Assembly (NCBI GenBank): GCA_015178975.1
Contig: WHVD01000048.1
Location: forward strand, 186,001 to 250,000
DNA length: 64,000 bases
DNA from: Hysterangium stoloniferum
Lineage: Eukaryota > Basidiomycota > Agaricomycetes > Hysterangiales > Hysterangiaceae
Direction: 5' to 3'
Numbering within the stretch: the stretch's first letter is position 1; the number at the start of each line of letters is the position of its first letter. Below the pieces are notes generated by a model, which saw only the letters and a program-made list of their open reading frames with translations, searched no databases and was not told where the DNA came from. The position numbers and the translations under genes were made by a program. This document shows positions 23,820 to 33,979 of this stretch, one piece after another.

Positions 23820-25433
23820 GCTGAGATGGTATGGTAGTACGTGAGTGCCAAGGACGTATGGCAGGACGTGTGAATATGTCACCCGTGACTTGCTTCTCTG
23901 TACCCACGGTGCACAGCCTAGTAGCTTGTTCTGTGTGTTGAAGTATTAGTATTATGTTGTTTAGGGTCGAAGGTCGACCCTGATACATATGTGGCGGTGT
24001 CCTTGTTCCTCAACACAACAACACCGTTCGAACTGGGCATTACACATAGACCGCATATCAATAGACTACTTTCCAGAAGTGTGGGGCGCTTGCAGAGTAA
24101 GTGCAACAAGTTCTACATGTATTAGGAACATTAATGTTAAAGGCATAGAGGGACATGCACAACTAGCTGTGTGTCAAAACGGTTTCCAGAGTTGGTAGGA
24201 AGTTCTTTTCTTCGATTTTTGATTTCACACTATTATATCCAAGATTGAGTCGGAATTAAAGAAAGGCGCCCTCGTCCAAGCTTTGATATCACTGACAAAC
24301 CTCCTGACTTCGTAGACGTTCTCGAGGCATTTGCTCACCCATCTTTCCGCGACAAAGAAAGCATGTCCTTATAGTTTAGACTGCATGTATGGCTTCTGAT
24401 GTTTTCCCAGAGAATCTCGGGCCTGTCTTAGTTGACCCAGTGAGGAACGGATGGCCATATCTTTACGGGAATATACAACCTACCCTCCTTGCAACGTTTA
24501 TGGCCTCGAAGATTGAATTTCAATGTACCATACAGTGTGAGGATTCGAGACCATGCCGTTTATTCGCTTCTGGTGTTGGACGCCTGAAACGATCGTTATA
24601 CCAGATCTAATCCCACCAGAGCAAAGGCACCACAGGACCCACAAATATGTGTCTCTGAGTACGGTTCGTTTAACGTCGGACAAGATTATGATTCCAATTC
24701 ATTTTCTAGTTTCTGGTCACACGCATATGTGTCCAGCCTGTACAAGATGAGATCGCAGGAAATATTCACATTCATTCCCACTTTCATATCTGGTCGGGGC
24801 TTTCTATATAGTCTTGTGGTCCCACAAGAAAGACATCATTACCACCGACCCTTAGCATTTCAAGTTTAAATCTTCCTACCAGCAAAAACTGAGAAGCAAT
24901 GTGAAGATACGGTTACGGCTCGACGTGCAGAACCAGTAGCGCTGTATTATTTAACAATAATTTCTTCTTTGTCCACTGCGCACATCATCCGGTCAGCATT
25001 GTCATATTTTGGTCAGCCTTTATTGTCAGTTTCTATCACAGCTTCATCTAATTCGGACTATCTCTGTGCGAGGAGCTGTATGGTTAGTAGTGGGAGAGTG
25101 TCAGCTCTCCGCATATGTGTGTGAAGACTCGCTGCTTGGGAGGGTGGGTTTCCTTGTTGATTTACAACTTTGGCTCTACTATTCCGCTATATTCACTCAT
25201 TTCCATTAATTCTAACAATGATGTTTGCTTTACTACTGCTGTCATCAACCTGAGGGCGAGGGTGGGTTGGTAAACTAATTAGATAAACTTTATAAGAATG
25301 TGAATGTGAAGACGTCAGTGAACGAAATTTTTAAAAGACTGCGAATCGACCGAGTCTTCGTAAGAGAAACAAAGGCAGATGAAACTCCTTAGGGTCACTT
25401 ACATAAACTGTATTACATACACAAAAAGCTTTC
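23820..25433. other. Unassigned region upstream of the NLR-like gene
   Basis: No retroelement domains or repeat copies are seen here. Base composition is more mixed and richer in CpG than in the surrounding elements. Short coding-like runs occur, such as FDITDKPPDFVDVLEAFAH at about 24277-24333 (+) and MASDVFPENLGPVLVDPV at 24389 (+), but they cannot be joined into a gene with confidence. The first bases upstream of 23819 should include the promoter of the NLR-like gene; no clear TATA box is seen. Confidence 0.4.
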
Positions 25434-25837
25434 CACTGTACACACCATCCGGTGAGCCTTCTCTTCCTTATCTTTTCATAAGTGGAATCGCAGGATGGAC
25501 ATCGAAGTACACAGCAGCATGGACACTTTGAAATGCAAGTCCTGACCACATCACAGGATCTTCGCACCTCCAGCATGAAAGTTTATCGGTATGACTAAAC
25601 GGCCTATGCTATTTCACTTCCCATTTTAATGAAACATGGTCATGGTCTTTAGATGTCGCATTTTCTTCCACGGATACTCTACAGGCTGTACACACCTCTG
25701 GAACATTTGCACAGTATGATCTACGGCTTGATCAATGTGACAGTGACTCAAAGCTCTCATCCCTTTGTTATACAAACCTATTGATGCTGTGCCTCGTGTC
25801 ACAATGTCTTGGAAGCCCAAGAATGACATTGTGTTTG
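25434..25837 (+). pseudogene. WDR24/Sea2-like WD-repeat gene, 5' fragment
   Basis: From 25634 the frame reads WSLDVAFSSTDTLQAVHTSG, TFAQYDLR, and, after one frame change near 25755, YKPIDAVPRVTMSWKPKND and IVFVVDKQEEEEVPFDRS. The order 'SGTF.Q.DLR ... KPIDAVPRV ... W ... FV.D' is typical of the last WD-repeat part of WDR24 (yeast Sea2/Rtc1), a subunit of the vacuole-associated SEA/GATOR2 complex that regulates TORC1. The sequence 25434-25633 may hold an earlier exon (WNRRMDIEVHSSMD) but is not resolved. Copia K inserted at the GTTTG codons within IVFVVDK; the gene continues at 31115. Assignment is from memory of the family. Confidence 0.55.
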
Positions 25838-26188
25838 TTTTGAAAGTGATACCCTAGAATGTAGTTCTCAGTCTCATATATTCATAGTATAATGGACTCT
25901 ACAATAGGTACCTAGAATGTAGTTCTAGTACACGTGAGGTTAGTTAAGGAAATTGTCTACTTAATAAATAGACAAATAGACAGCTCACCTCAGTCTTGTA
26001 TATTCATAGTATAACGGACTGAGGAAAAACTATAATTAATGCCCAATATATATGTGTGTGACAGTCAATGTGGCTGTGATTAGAACAGAGGATGTGATGG
26101 GGGCAAAAGAAATATTTGTTTGCCTGATTTCGGATTCGATCATCCCTAGTGCATATAGAAGTATATGCAGTGTCTCTCTTCCTCAACA
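25838..26188 (-). repeat. 3' LTR of copia K
   Basis: 351 bp; on the minus strand begins TGTTGAGGAAGAGAGACAC. Its far end reads TTTTGAAAGTG where the other LTR has TGTTGATAGTG, so one terminal base has mutated. Each LTR carries a duplicated segment around TATATTCRTARTATAACGGA. A purine tract (GTGAGGAGGAG on the minus strand, 26189-26199) lies just inside, a good PPT. Confidence 0.9.
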
Positions 26189-26234
26189 CTCCTCCTCACT
26201 GCAATACTCCTCTGTCGTTCATGCCTATTTTAGG

Positions 26235-27226
26235 CCTAAGAATCCGCAAAGACGTGTGAATTGTGGGCCCTCGAGTGCTTTGGGAATATATCTAATAGGT
26301 TGTCTTTGGTGTGGATATACTTAAGTTTTAGTTCTCCAGATATGGCACGCTCTTGTAGAAAATGATACTTAATATCTATATGCTTCACTCGATCATGTAG
26401 AAGTGGGTCCTCTGAGAGACACATGGCGGTGTTGTTATCACAATGAATGGTTGTAGGTTTGTTGAAAGGTATGTTGATACCTTGAAGCACCGATCATAGC
26501 CAGGAGTTTTCTTTCGCAGCAGAGAAGGCTGCAATATATTCAGCTTTACATGATGAAGCTGTGATGGTTTTTTGTTTGTGGGCACTCCAGGATATGATGC
26601 CTGAGCCTAGAGAGAATGTGAACCCCCCCACACTTCTACGGGTGTTGAGGCAATTTGCCCAATCAGAATCACTGACCCAATAGAGTGATAGGATTGGTGC
26701 CCCCCAAGTGTAGTTGTAGGTTTTTCGTGCCTTTGAGATACCGGACAACCCGAATGGCGGCAGTCCAATGCTCGTATGAATAGCAATCAAGATATTGGGA
26801 GAGCTGTTGTACAGCATAGGATATGTCAGGACGAGTAGAGATGGTGTATAGGAGTGAGCCTACAAGTGAGCGGTAAGGGAGCTTGGAGAGGTGAGATTGG
26901 TCATTCGGAGGGAGGGAAGAATGGAGGATGCGCCATAGCTTTAGGCCTGGGGCCATAGGAATAGACACTGGGGCGGAGTCCACTTGTCCAAACTGAGATA
27001 TGATGCGATCAATGAGAGCAGTCTGGGACAATTTAACAAGAGAGTTTGGTCTGTCCCATTTGACAGCGATGCCAACAACAAAACTGACGGTACTGAGATC
27101 TGATATGCTCCAGGCTGATTTCATTTGTTGTTTGAATCAGTCGTTTTCAGCCTTAGTAGAGGCAATAGATAAGAAATCATCGATGTGGACAGCCACAATG
27201 ATGATTCCTAAAGAGGTTTTTCAATA
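26235..27226 (-). pseudogene. pol: Copia K: RT C-terminal part and RNase H
   Basis: Continuation of Pol after a stop at about 27221. IIVAVHIDDFLSIAS at about 27160-27204 contains the RT catalytic box (IDD). Next come the RT connection (LPYRSLVGSLLYTISTRPDI) and RNase H (VSDSDWANCLNTRRSVGG, CKAEYIA, HIDIKYHFLQE). It is broken by frameshifts near 26490 and 26700, and the Pol end is at about 26236. The domain order matches Ty1/copia. Confidence 0.85.
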
Positions 27227-28642
27227 ATAGATGCAGGGTTCACTGGGTAATGGAATAAAACCCCAGCTGAGCATTTTCTCATGCATTGTGCAATTCCAAA
27301 TGCAACCGGCTTGTTTCATACCATATAGTCCTTGTACGACTTTCCAGACCCACAATTCCTTTCCTGGCTCCTCGAAGCCTTCAGGCTGGAACATGAATTG
27401 TATTTCGTCATCTGGAAGCAGGCCATATAAGAAGGTCGTCTTGACATCAATTTGTTGGGCGTCCCACCCTAAATTTGCTGCTAAGTGCAGTAAAATGCGC
27501 CAGGATTCCATACAAGCTGTAGGTGAGGTTGTCTTATCATAGTCATGTCCATATACTTGCTCAAAACCTTTAAAAATGAGCCTCGTTTTCTGACGGTAGA
27601 TTTTGCCATCAGCATTCCTTTTTATATGAAAAATTGGCTTCCCTTTGTGGACCTTGGTACCAATGGGAATTTCCAAAGGTGGTACGAGTTCATATACTCC
27701 CATCTCTTTCAGCGATTGAAGTTCCTCTTGATAGCTGGTGTGCCATGCTTCCTTTTGGGGGGAGTTTTTGGCTTCGACCCATGTAAGAGGGTCTGTTTCG
27801 TATGGTGTGGGGCCATTGGACACAGGTAAGGTTGAGATAGCAGTTAATACATCGGCGTCAGACTCTCCTGGATGGCGAAAACTGTTGAGCATGGTGCACA
27901 GCTCATCAGCAACGTTAGCATTTGGGAGGTCAGTGTTGTGTAACTGCTGGATGTCTAGGCAGCGTTGTTCCCATTGGGCACAGACACGTGTAGCACTTGC
28001 TATGGCATCCTGGACTGCCGTCTCCAGCTGTGAAGGATGATTAGGGGCTCGTGCTGCTATCCGAGTAGAGCGCCAAATGTTGTCATCAGGAATAGGTGCT
28101 GGGGCATCATCTGGGATGGCCAACTGTGGAGGCACGGCATCGTCAGGTGGTAAAGGTGGAGGTGCAATATCATTAGGTTGCAGTATAGGCATGATGGGTT
28201 CTGACTTGTCAATCTCTAATGGTTGGAGGGGTGGCATGATTATCTGTGGGAGTTTGATGTTAGGTGGTGGTAAAGCAGACATGGTGGGTTGAGATGTGCA
28301 TAGGTGACCATCATGGCTTTCAAGGAATTTTACATGGTAAGAAGTGTATATCTGCTTGGGTTTTGGGTCATAACAGCGGTATGCCTTTGCAATTGGTTCA
28401 TATCCAAGTAGGATACATTCTATTGATCGTTCATATATTTTTGGATTATTTTTGTTGAGTATGAGGACAAACACCCAGCAGCCGGCCTCTCGCAGGTAAG
28501 AGAGATCTGGTTTGCGGCCATACCATAGTTCCCAAGGGGTTCTTCCTTTGGATTGTTGAATCGTTGTCTTACCATGTACATGTGCTGCAATGAGGTAAAA
28601 TTCTTCCCAAAATTGGGGGGGTAATCCTGCATATGATCGCAT
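27221..28642 (-). CDS. pol: Copia K: integrase C-terminus and RT, 473 codons open
   Basis: A long open part of Pol. It starts within the integrase end (GRTPWELWYGRKPDLSYLR), passes through a proline-rich linker (near residues 130-190, PPPLPPDDAVPPQ) and enters RT (EAWHTSYQEELQSLKEMGVY, GKPIFHIKRNADGKIYRQK, QQIDVKTTFLYGLL where copia usually has DVKTAFLNG, GLYGMKQAG). The stop at 27221 separates it from the IDD box. A frameshift at about 28640 separates it from the upstream integrase core. It is a fragment of a polyprotein, not a separate protein. Confidence 0.85.
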   Translation of the reverse strand: MRSYAGLPPQFWEEFYLIAAHVHGKTTIQQSKGRTPWELWYGRKPDLSYLREAGCWVFVLILNKNNPKIYERSIECILLGYEPIAKAYRCYDPKPKQIYTSYHVKFLESHDGHLCTSQPTMSALPPPNIKLPQIIMPPLQPLEIDKSEPIMPILQPNDIAPPPLPPDDAVPPQLAIPDDAPAPIPDDNIWRSTRIAARAPNHPSQLETAVQDAIASATRVCAQWEQRCLDIQQLHNTDLPNANVADELCTMLNSFRHPGESDADVLTAISTLPVSNGPTPYETDPLTWVEAKNSPQKEAWHTSYQEELQSLKEMGVYELVPPLEIPIGTKVHKGKPIFHIKRNADGKIYRQKTRLIFKGFEQVYGHDYDKTTSPTACMESWRILLHLAANLGWDAQQIDVKTTFLYGLLPDDEIQFMFQPEGFEEPGKELWVWKVVQGLYGMKQAGCIWNCTMHEKMLSWGFIPLPSEPCIYY

Positions 28643-29832
28643 AGTCCGGGCTTTCCCATTAATGTGCGGTGCATCCGTTCAATGCGGCCTATGTGTGCTG
28701 AGGTATAAGGTGCAGTGAATTCATGTGTAGTACCTTGAGATTCCAGCCATTGATGCATTTCATTGGTTTTTAGTTCTCCATTGTCTGTCCTGTAGATGCC
28801 AACTTTCAACCCAGTTTCCATTTCTCATGCACGCTCCCAGTTTTGGAGTGCATTAAAGGCATCACTCTTGTTCTTAAGAGGAATAGACCATGGGAAACTT
28901 GAGTAGTCATCTACAATATTCATTATATACAATGATCCTGTATGGGATGCTACATTGTTTGGTCCTGCCAAGTCCACCCAGATTTTTCCCAGTCGTCTTG
29001 TGGCTTTATGCCCATCTCCCTGTGCTCGCACTTTTGGTACTGAGTTCTTGGTCTGTTTGCCAAGGATGCAAAAATCACATTTGGGAGGAGGCTGGCGGGT
29101 AGAGTTTGGCATACCTTTAATAATGCTGTTGTTGATCATGTCAGCAACAGATTGGTAGTTTGCATGACCTAGATGGCAGTGCCAAGTAGTGATATCGGGG
29201 GCACCATGGGTGTAGAGTGTGTGTTCAACTGTGGCAGACTCGAGTGACAATGAATATAAGTTTTTGTGAGAGAGTAAAGAACCATGTGCGATGGTTGCAC
29301 CCGAGCTGGCAGTCAGCCAGCATGATGATTCATTGAAGTGTGCTGAAATCTTGGAATCCCTGTGAATACATCTAACTGAGATGAGATGGACCGAGGCAGT
29401 CGGGATATAAAGGACATCACGAAGGGTGATATGTGCCCCCCTACTGACATGAAGGTGGACGTTGCCCAGGCCAATGGCTAATACGTAGGACCCCCCAAGT
29501 CCTTTGACGGGTCACGGTGGAATGGATTGCAAGGTCTTGAAGTCATGGGAATCTGGCGTGACATGTACACTCACACCTGTGTCAAGCCAGAAGGGATGTG
29601 TAGTGCAGGAAATAGGTGTTATGTTGGTCTGGGATATGGGAGAAATGGTGGAGGCAGTAAGAGCCATCATGTCCACTGGGTGAGTTTGTAGTTTCCAGTC
29701 AATTGTTGCGTGTAGGTCCTCTTCCAGAGCAATCCATCCAGTATATTCAATTGTATCGGAAGGGGACATGGGGAGAGGAGCATCTCCAACAGCCATGCCG
29801 GCAAAGGCAGGGTCAGGTAGCGGTGTATCCAT
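28420..29832 (-). pseudogene. pol: Copia K: protease and integrase core
   Basis: Protease motif FWLDTGVSVHVTPD near 29575 (LDTG where DSG is usual). A stop after SIPP (29512) interrupts it. The GAG-pre-integrase/zinc region follows (TTWHCHLGHANYQSVADM, CDFCILGKQ), then the integrase core (KIWVDLAGPN, YIMNIVDDYSSFPW, YRTDNGELKTNE, YTSAHIGRIERMHRTLM) holding the D, D and E catalytic positions. It is divided by a TGA/stop near 28825 and frameshifts. Confidence 0.85.
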
Positions 29833-29934
29833 GTAAGCGGTGAAAACTTGCCCATTCGCACTCTTGATGCTAATGGGGATTTTACCTGTAGGTGTGGGGT
29901 TTGACCCAGATTTATGGCTTTCTTGATTCTTGCA

Positions 29935-30687
29935 TCACATTGCTTTAGACTCTTCAATAGTCTTACTGGCCATGCCTCCCCCAGGTGACACACAGTAAGT
30001 GATAGTGTGTCCTGTCTTCTTGCAATTTGGGTTAGTGCAGGTGACTATGGTGCATTTTGGAGTATATTGAGTTGAAAGAGCAATTGTGTCAATGGTGGAT
30101 GTTCGCTTAGTGTCCAAGTCGATAATGCGTTGTTTGTTTTCGAGTAAGGTAAGGATGCGGGATGAAGGGTATGGAGTCAAGGCAGAAGAGTCGGATAAAT
30201 CTCGAGTGATGAGGGAGCGCAAGTGAGGAAAATCGGTGAGGGAATTAAGCAGGGCTATGGATTTGAAGAGATCTTCAGTAAGTTGGCCCATCTCAAATGC
30301 CTGGGAGATAGCATGACAAATAAGAGAGGCTGTTGTGGGCAGGGATGTCGACTTTGAGCACTGGAGAGTGAGGGCTTCCTGGATAAGCTGGACCTGGTGA
30401 ATGGGTCCCTCATTGCGATGGCGAACCAAGACAGCATCCCAACACGCTTTTGCACCCAGAAGGGGTTCAGCGAAATCCCATTCGGTTTGAGAGAGAGTGG
30501 AGAGGATAAGCACATGGGTAAGGCCATCGTTGGAGTTCCAATTTTGGGCAGAGGTAAGGTAGTGTTTTGCACTGCAGTACCACTCCTTATAATTTCCTTT
30601 GGACTTGTCAAGTTTAGCCTCTGTATAAGTAAGGGATGTTCCCAAGAGAGGGATGGATAAGGGGGTGATCGCTGGAGGGTTGGACAT
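29935..30687 (-). CDS. gag: Copia K Gag
   Basis: 250 codons from ATG 30687 (MSNPPAITPLSIPLLG). The copia-type Gag core (DKSKGNYKEWYCSAKHYLTS ... LLGAKACWDAV) is followed by a zinc knuckle CTNPNCKKTGHTITYC (spaced C-x4-C-x3-GH-x4-C). It packages RNA into virus-like particles. It ends at TGA 29935; the frame beyond stays open (CKNQESHKSG), so this TGA is probably a mutated CGA and Gag was originally fused to Pol. Confidence 0.85.
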   Translation of the reverse strand: MSNPPAITPLSIPLLGTSLTYTEAKLDKSKGNYKEWYCSAKHYLTSAQNWNSNDGLTHVLILSTLSQTEWDFAEPLLGAKACWDAVLVRHRNEGPIHQVQLIQEALTLQCSKSTSLPTTASLICHAISQAFEMGQLTEDLFKSIALLNSLTDFPHLRSLITRDLSDSSALTPYPSSRILTLLENKQRIIDLDTKRTSTIDTIALSTQYTPKCTIVTCTNPNCKKTGHTITYCVSPGGGMASKTIEESKAM

Positions 30688-30761
30688 GTTGTAGATGAAG
30701 AAGAATGCCTCAAGATGCCAGAAAAGGTATTGTGATAGGTGATTTCAATAGGGACACAACA

Positions 30762-30772
30762 GGCCCATAACC
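30762..30772 (-). promoter_or_regulatory. Primer-binding site of copia K (half-tRNA-iMet type)
   Basis: On the minus strand GGTTATGGGCC follows the LTR end ATCAACA directly. This is complementary to the anticodon arm of initiator tRNA-Met (GGCCCAUAACC), the half-tRNA primer known from copia and Ty5. Its ATG opens only an eight-codon frame. Confidence 0.75.
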
Positions 30773-31114
30773 TGTTGATAGTGATACCTATAATGTAGTT
30801 CTCAGTCTCGTATATTCGTAATATAACGGACTCTACAATAGGTACCTAGAATGTAGTTCTAGTACATGTGAGGTTAGTTAAGGAAATTATCTACTTGATA
30901 AATAGACAGCTCACCTCAGTCTCGTATATTCGTAGTATAACAGACTGAGGCAAAACTATAATTGACGCCCAATATATATGTGTGTGACAGTCAATGTGAC
31001 TGTGATTAGAACACAGGATGTGATGGGGGCAAAAGAAATATTCGTTTGCCTGATTTCAGATTCGATCGTCCCTAGTGCATATAGAAGTATATGCGGTGTC
31101 TCTCTTCCTCAACA
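30773..31114 (-). repeat. 5' LTR of copia K
   Basis: 342 bp; starts (minus strand) TGTTGAGGAAGAG and ends ATCACTATCAACA. It pairs with the LTR at 25838-26188. The CCTCAGTC...GACTGAGG segment forms an 8-bp inverted repeat around the duplicated TATATTCGTAGTATAAC unit. Confidence 0.9.
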
Positions 31115-31637
31115 GTTTGTGGTGGACAAGCAGGAGGAGGAAGAAGTGCCTTTTGACCGCTCGTGAGTTTCTTATGATGTATCACTATGCTTTGTGTCGC
31201 TAATATCTTTATCTTAGTCCCCCACCCTTCGCTCTAATGAAGGCGACTTCAAGTCCTATTTAGGAATCAATTATTGGAACAAAGCCTTTGTCAGATTTTG
31301 GTTTTGATACCGGGACGATGGAGAGACGTGCTTGGTACTGAATTGAATATGCATGGGGTAGATGTTTGCAAAATCAACGCAAAGGTATGCCACTTTCTCC
31401 TCATTTTCACGCTCTTGATTATGAACCATTATACATCCAGAGAGCCGCTGAAGAAGGCCAAAGTAGCGCAGCAAGAGTCTGGGAAGTTATGGCTGGACTC
31501 CTATATCTCGAACCGAAGACAGTCATCCTAGAAGACGAAGAAACTGCTTACACACCTCTAACACTGAGCAAAGAGGACACTACCATTGTGGGGACCCTCC
31601 CTCTCCTAGACAATAATGCCATGCACGGTCATCTGCA
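31115..31637 (+). pseudogene. WDR24/Sea2-like gene, 3' fragment
   Basis: Continues the frame cut by copia K: VVDKQEEEEVPFDRS up to a donor GTGAGT at 31163, intron 31163-31217 (55 nt), an exon that is hard to read in one frame (to 31384, ending LNMHGVDVCKINAK), intron 31385-31440 (56 nt) and an exon from 31441 (RAAEEGQSSAARVWEVMAG LLYLEP). 'C..NA..A...GQ.SAARVWEV...LL' resembles the helical segment after the propeller in WDR24. It is cut at about 31637 by a Tc1-type transposase fragment. The RING-like C-terminus expected for WDR24 is absent. Confidence 0.5.
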
Positions 31638-31639
31638 AT

Positions 31640-32020
31640 CTAGCCTCCAGCCCTCATGCCTATGGTTTTGAGGTGGCGATGCACTGTTTGTGAAGTAATA
31701 GGAGTGTTGATGATATCCATAAGTTTCTTGGTTGCCTGTGTGGCATTATCAACCTTCCCCATCCAAATTATTCTTCTAGCATAGGCAATATTGGCCATGG
31801 TAAACTTTGTAGGATGGCCACCAGAGCATTTGGGGAGGTCAGGGTGATGCTCAGAGTGAATATGACTGATGATGGCACTGCTGAGATGAGTTTGGTAACA
31901 TATTTGAGCTCCAGAAATGCCAGAGTCAAGTAGAGTAAGAACATGTTGGATTTGGCTGGAGGAGAGCTTTTTCATTGCAAGTAGGGTGATTGTGGGATTC
32001 CAATGTTGAAGTAACTGCAT
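31640..32020 (-). pseudogene. Tc1/mariner-type transposase, N-terminal fragment
   Basis: A 126-codon frame with a helix-turn-helix DNA-binding region (KLSSSQIQHVLTLLDSG, SAIISHIHSEHHPDLP) and a second HTH (GGHPTKFTMANIAYARRI, NTPITSQTVHRHLKTIGM), as in fungal Tc1-like transposases. It stops before the catalytic DDE domain, which is missing, at the junction with the WDR24-like fragment. I see no terminal inverted repeats. Confidence 0.65.
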
Positions 32021-32022
32021 TA

Positions 32023-32296
32023 TGTAAGCTATCTTTAGTAAGCTAGAACATAGTACATATTGGGGAACTGTATAGTTCCTACTATGTGAGGTACACTATA
32101 TATAGTTATACCTCCAATTGTGTAACCTCTTAGTGGAGTTATCACTCACTAAGAGGTATGTAAAGGATTCTTTTATTAGTTACTAGTCATGTTACTTACT
32201 CTACCTCTAGTTCTTATTAGGTAGATACTTATATATACTCAGTGGAGTTATCACTCACTAAGAGTTCTTATTAGAACTGGGCATTTTGCGTTAACA
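32023..32296 (+). repeat. Probable 5' LTR of copia L
   Basis: Ends TTGCGTTAACA at 32296, directly before a primer-binding site. The start is uncertain. It holds two copies of a 23-bp segment (32133-32155 and 32242-32264, GTGGAGTTATCACTCACTAA). The first lies in a hairpin, CCTCTTAGTG paired with CACTAAGAGG (32126-32135 / 32147-32156, 11-nt loop). Confidence 0.55.
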
Positions 32297-32308
32297 GGTT
32301 ATGGGCCC
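32297..32308 (+). promoter_or_regulatory. Primer-binding site of copia L containing the gag start codon
   Basis: GGTTATGGGCCC follows the LTR directly and is complementary to the anticodon arm of initiator tRNA-Met. The ATG at 32301-32303 is the start codon of the Gag frame. Confidence 0.75.
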
Positions 32309-33330
32309 TGCAGAACCTAGTACCAAGAATTTCATTCTCCCAAAGCTCACCCGGGATGGGTTGAATTGGGTTACCTGGAAGAACCAGACACTGATGGTAC
32401 CCAGTGCCAGTAAAGGTCTAAAACGACATTTGGAGGGAACTGCGAGGGAGCCACTGCCACTGCCGACTTTTGGGGTGAAACATGTTATGACAGAAGATGA
32501 TTGGGCCAAGGTCAAAGCTGTGGAGCAACGACAGGATGAGTTTGAACAACGTGAAGTGTATATCAAAGCCCAGATCTTCACGTCTATTGAGCCAAGCCTT
32601 CAGATTGAAATTCAAAAGTTCCAAACTGCAAAAGAAGTCTGGGATGCACTGTGCACGAAACACGAAGGAAAAGCATTGTCAGTAAAGATAGATATCAGAT
32701 GCTGCATGTACGAAAAGAAATGCGAAGACAATTTGGCTGTTGTTACGCACCTTAATGAACTGATGAAATGCAGGCCCAACTTGAGGGCATGGGAGCCGGT
32801 CTATCAGATGACGATTTAGTCACTGTTATCCTTGGATCACTACCAAAGTCATACCACCCATTCATCAGTGCTATATCCATGTCCACCAAGCTAGCAACCA
32901 TACCACTAGATCCGGCAAAAGTTGTCAATGCTCTAATGGAAGAACATTGAATGACTCACCATTGACAACAAGAAGCTCAAAGCTTCTGAGACTGCTATGT
33001 CAGTTTTCAAACAACGAACAAAAGGGAAGCACCATCAAAAGTCAGAGAAATCCACTGAAGACACTGAATGCTGGAACTGTGGCGATACTGGCCACATCTC
33101 AACTGGCTGCCAAAAGCCAAAGAAGAAGGGACAGGGAAAGAAAAACCAGAATGGGAAGACACAAGTGAATGTTGCAACTTCGAATATCGAATTTGCATTT
33201 ACTACAACATTCTCGGGATCCACCCTATCTCGTGAAACGAGTTCGATAAAAGATGTAGATGTATATGACTCAGCTGTATCAAACCATATGTCACCAAGCC
33301 AACATCACTTCACGAACTTCTGAGAAACCT
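32301..33330 (+). pseudogene. gag: Copia L Gag (UBN2-type)
   Basis: MGPAEPSTKNFILPKLTRDG opens inside the PBS. The frame covers LNWVTWKNQTLMV, FTSIEPSLQIEIQKF and AKEVWDALCTKHEGK, typical of copia Gag; it stops at 32819 and continues in another frame (GLSDDDLVTVILGSLPKSY), then a zinc knuckle CWNCGDTGHISTGC at about 33069-33110. A protease-like region follows (VDVYDSAVSNHMSPSQ, with DSA for DSG). Two or more frameshifts make it inactive. Confidence 0.8.
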
Positions 33331-33607
33331 CCCCACATCCAATAAAAGTGAAAAAGTCGATCCAGGATGGACACGTCGTCGGAATCGATCTAGATATCAT
33401 GAGTGAATCGACATTCTGTAAAGCCTGTGCACAGGGTAAAATGACCCGCACACCAATCCCAAAGGAACAAAACAGTGACCTTGCCAACAACTTTGGCAAC
33501 AAGGTACACTCAGACGTATGGGGTCCCACCAATCCAGAAAGCTATGACAACAAGCAGTATTATATTGCATTCACTAACGATAAGATTCGCTGGACATCCC
33601 TGACCAC
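33331..33607 (+). pseudogene. pol: Copia L integrase start, truncated
   Basis: Zinc region and start of the integrase core: STFCKACAQGKMTRTPI, KVHSDVWGPTNPESYDNK, YYIAFTNDKIRW (first catalytic Asp in HSDVWGP). The part between protease and zinc region is shortened. At about 33608 the sequence stops at a minisatellite; RT and RNase H are absent. Confidence 0.75.
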
Positions 33608-33905
33608 AATAGTCCAAAAATACTCCCACATGTTGCCGAAAATACTCCCATGCAATACTCCCACAGCATGAAAATATACCTCCACACACATGACAAAATA
33701 CTCCCACATGTGGAAAAATACCTCTGCCTGTCACAAAATACTTCTGTGCATCACAAAAGTACACCCATGAATCACAAAATACTTCCACATTTGTCACAAA
33801 ATACTCTCATGGCACCAAGAATACTCCTGTGGCACCACAAATGCTCCCACATCATCAGAAAAGCTCCTGTAGCATGATGAAATACTCCTGCAAGTGCAGA
33901 AATGC
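33608..33905. repeat. Degenerate minisatellite (CACAAAATACTCCYA type)
   Basis: About 15-17 degenerate units of 16-20 bp around the core AAATACTCCCAC. The copies have drifted. It replaces the continuation of copia L pol, so it marks a deletion junction or belongs to the end of an inserted element. The 74 bp after it (to 33979) are unassigned. Confidence 0.75.
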
Positions 33906-33979
33906 ACCTGTACTGACTAATAACAGAATTCAGGCACTAATGCCTCCTCATTGGGATTCTCAGCCCTTATTGGGATTTC

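Larger units (their letters stand above)
25838..31114 (-). mobile_element. Full-length Ty1/copia element K, TSD GTTTG
   Basis: Two LTRs (25838-26188 and 30773-31114) in the same orientation enclose gag-PR-IN-RT-RH on the minus strand, the copia order. The 5-bp duplication GTTTG (25833-25837 and 31115-31119) proves insertion, here into a WD-repeat gene. The LTRs differ at a modest number of sites plus small indels, and several stops and frameshifts break the ORF, so the copy is old and non-autonomous now. Confidence 0.9.

Noticed and set aside
27738..28292. Plus-strand frames opposite copia K Pol
   Set aside because: Shadows of the proline-rich linker coded on the minus strand.
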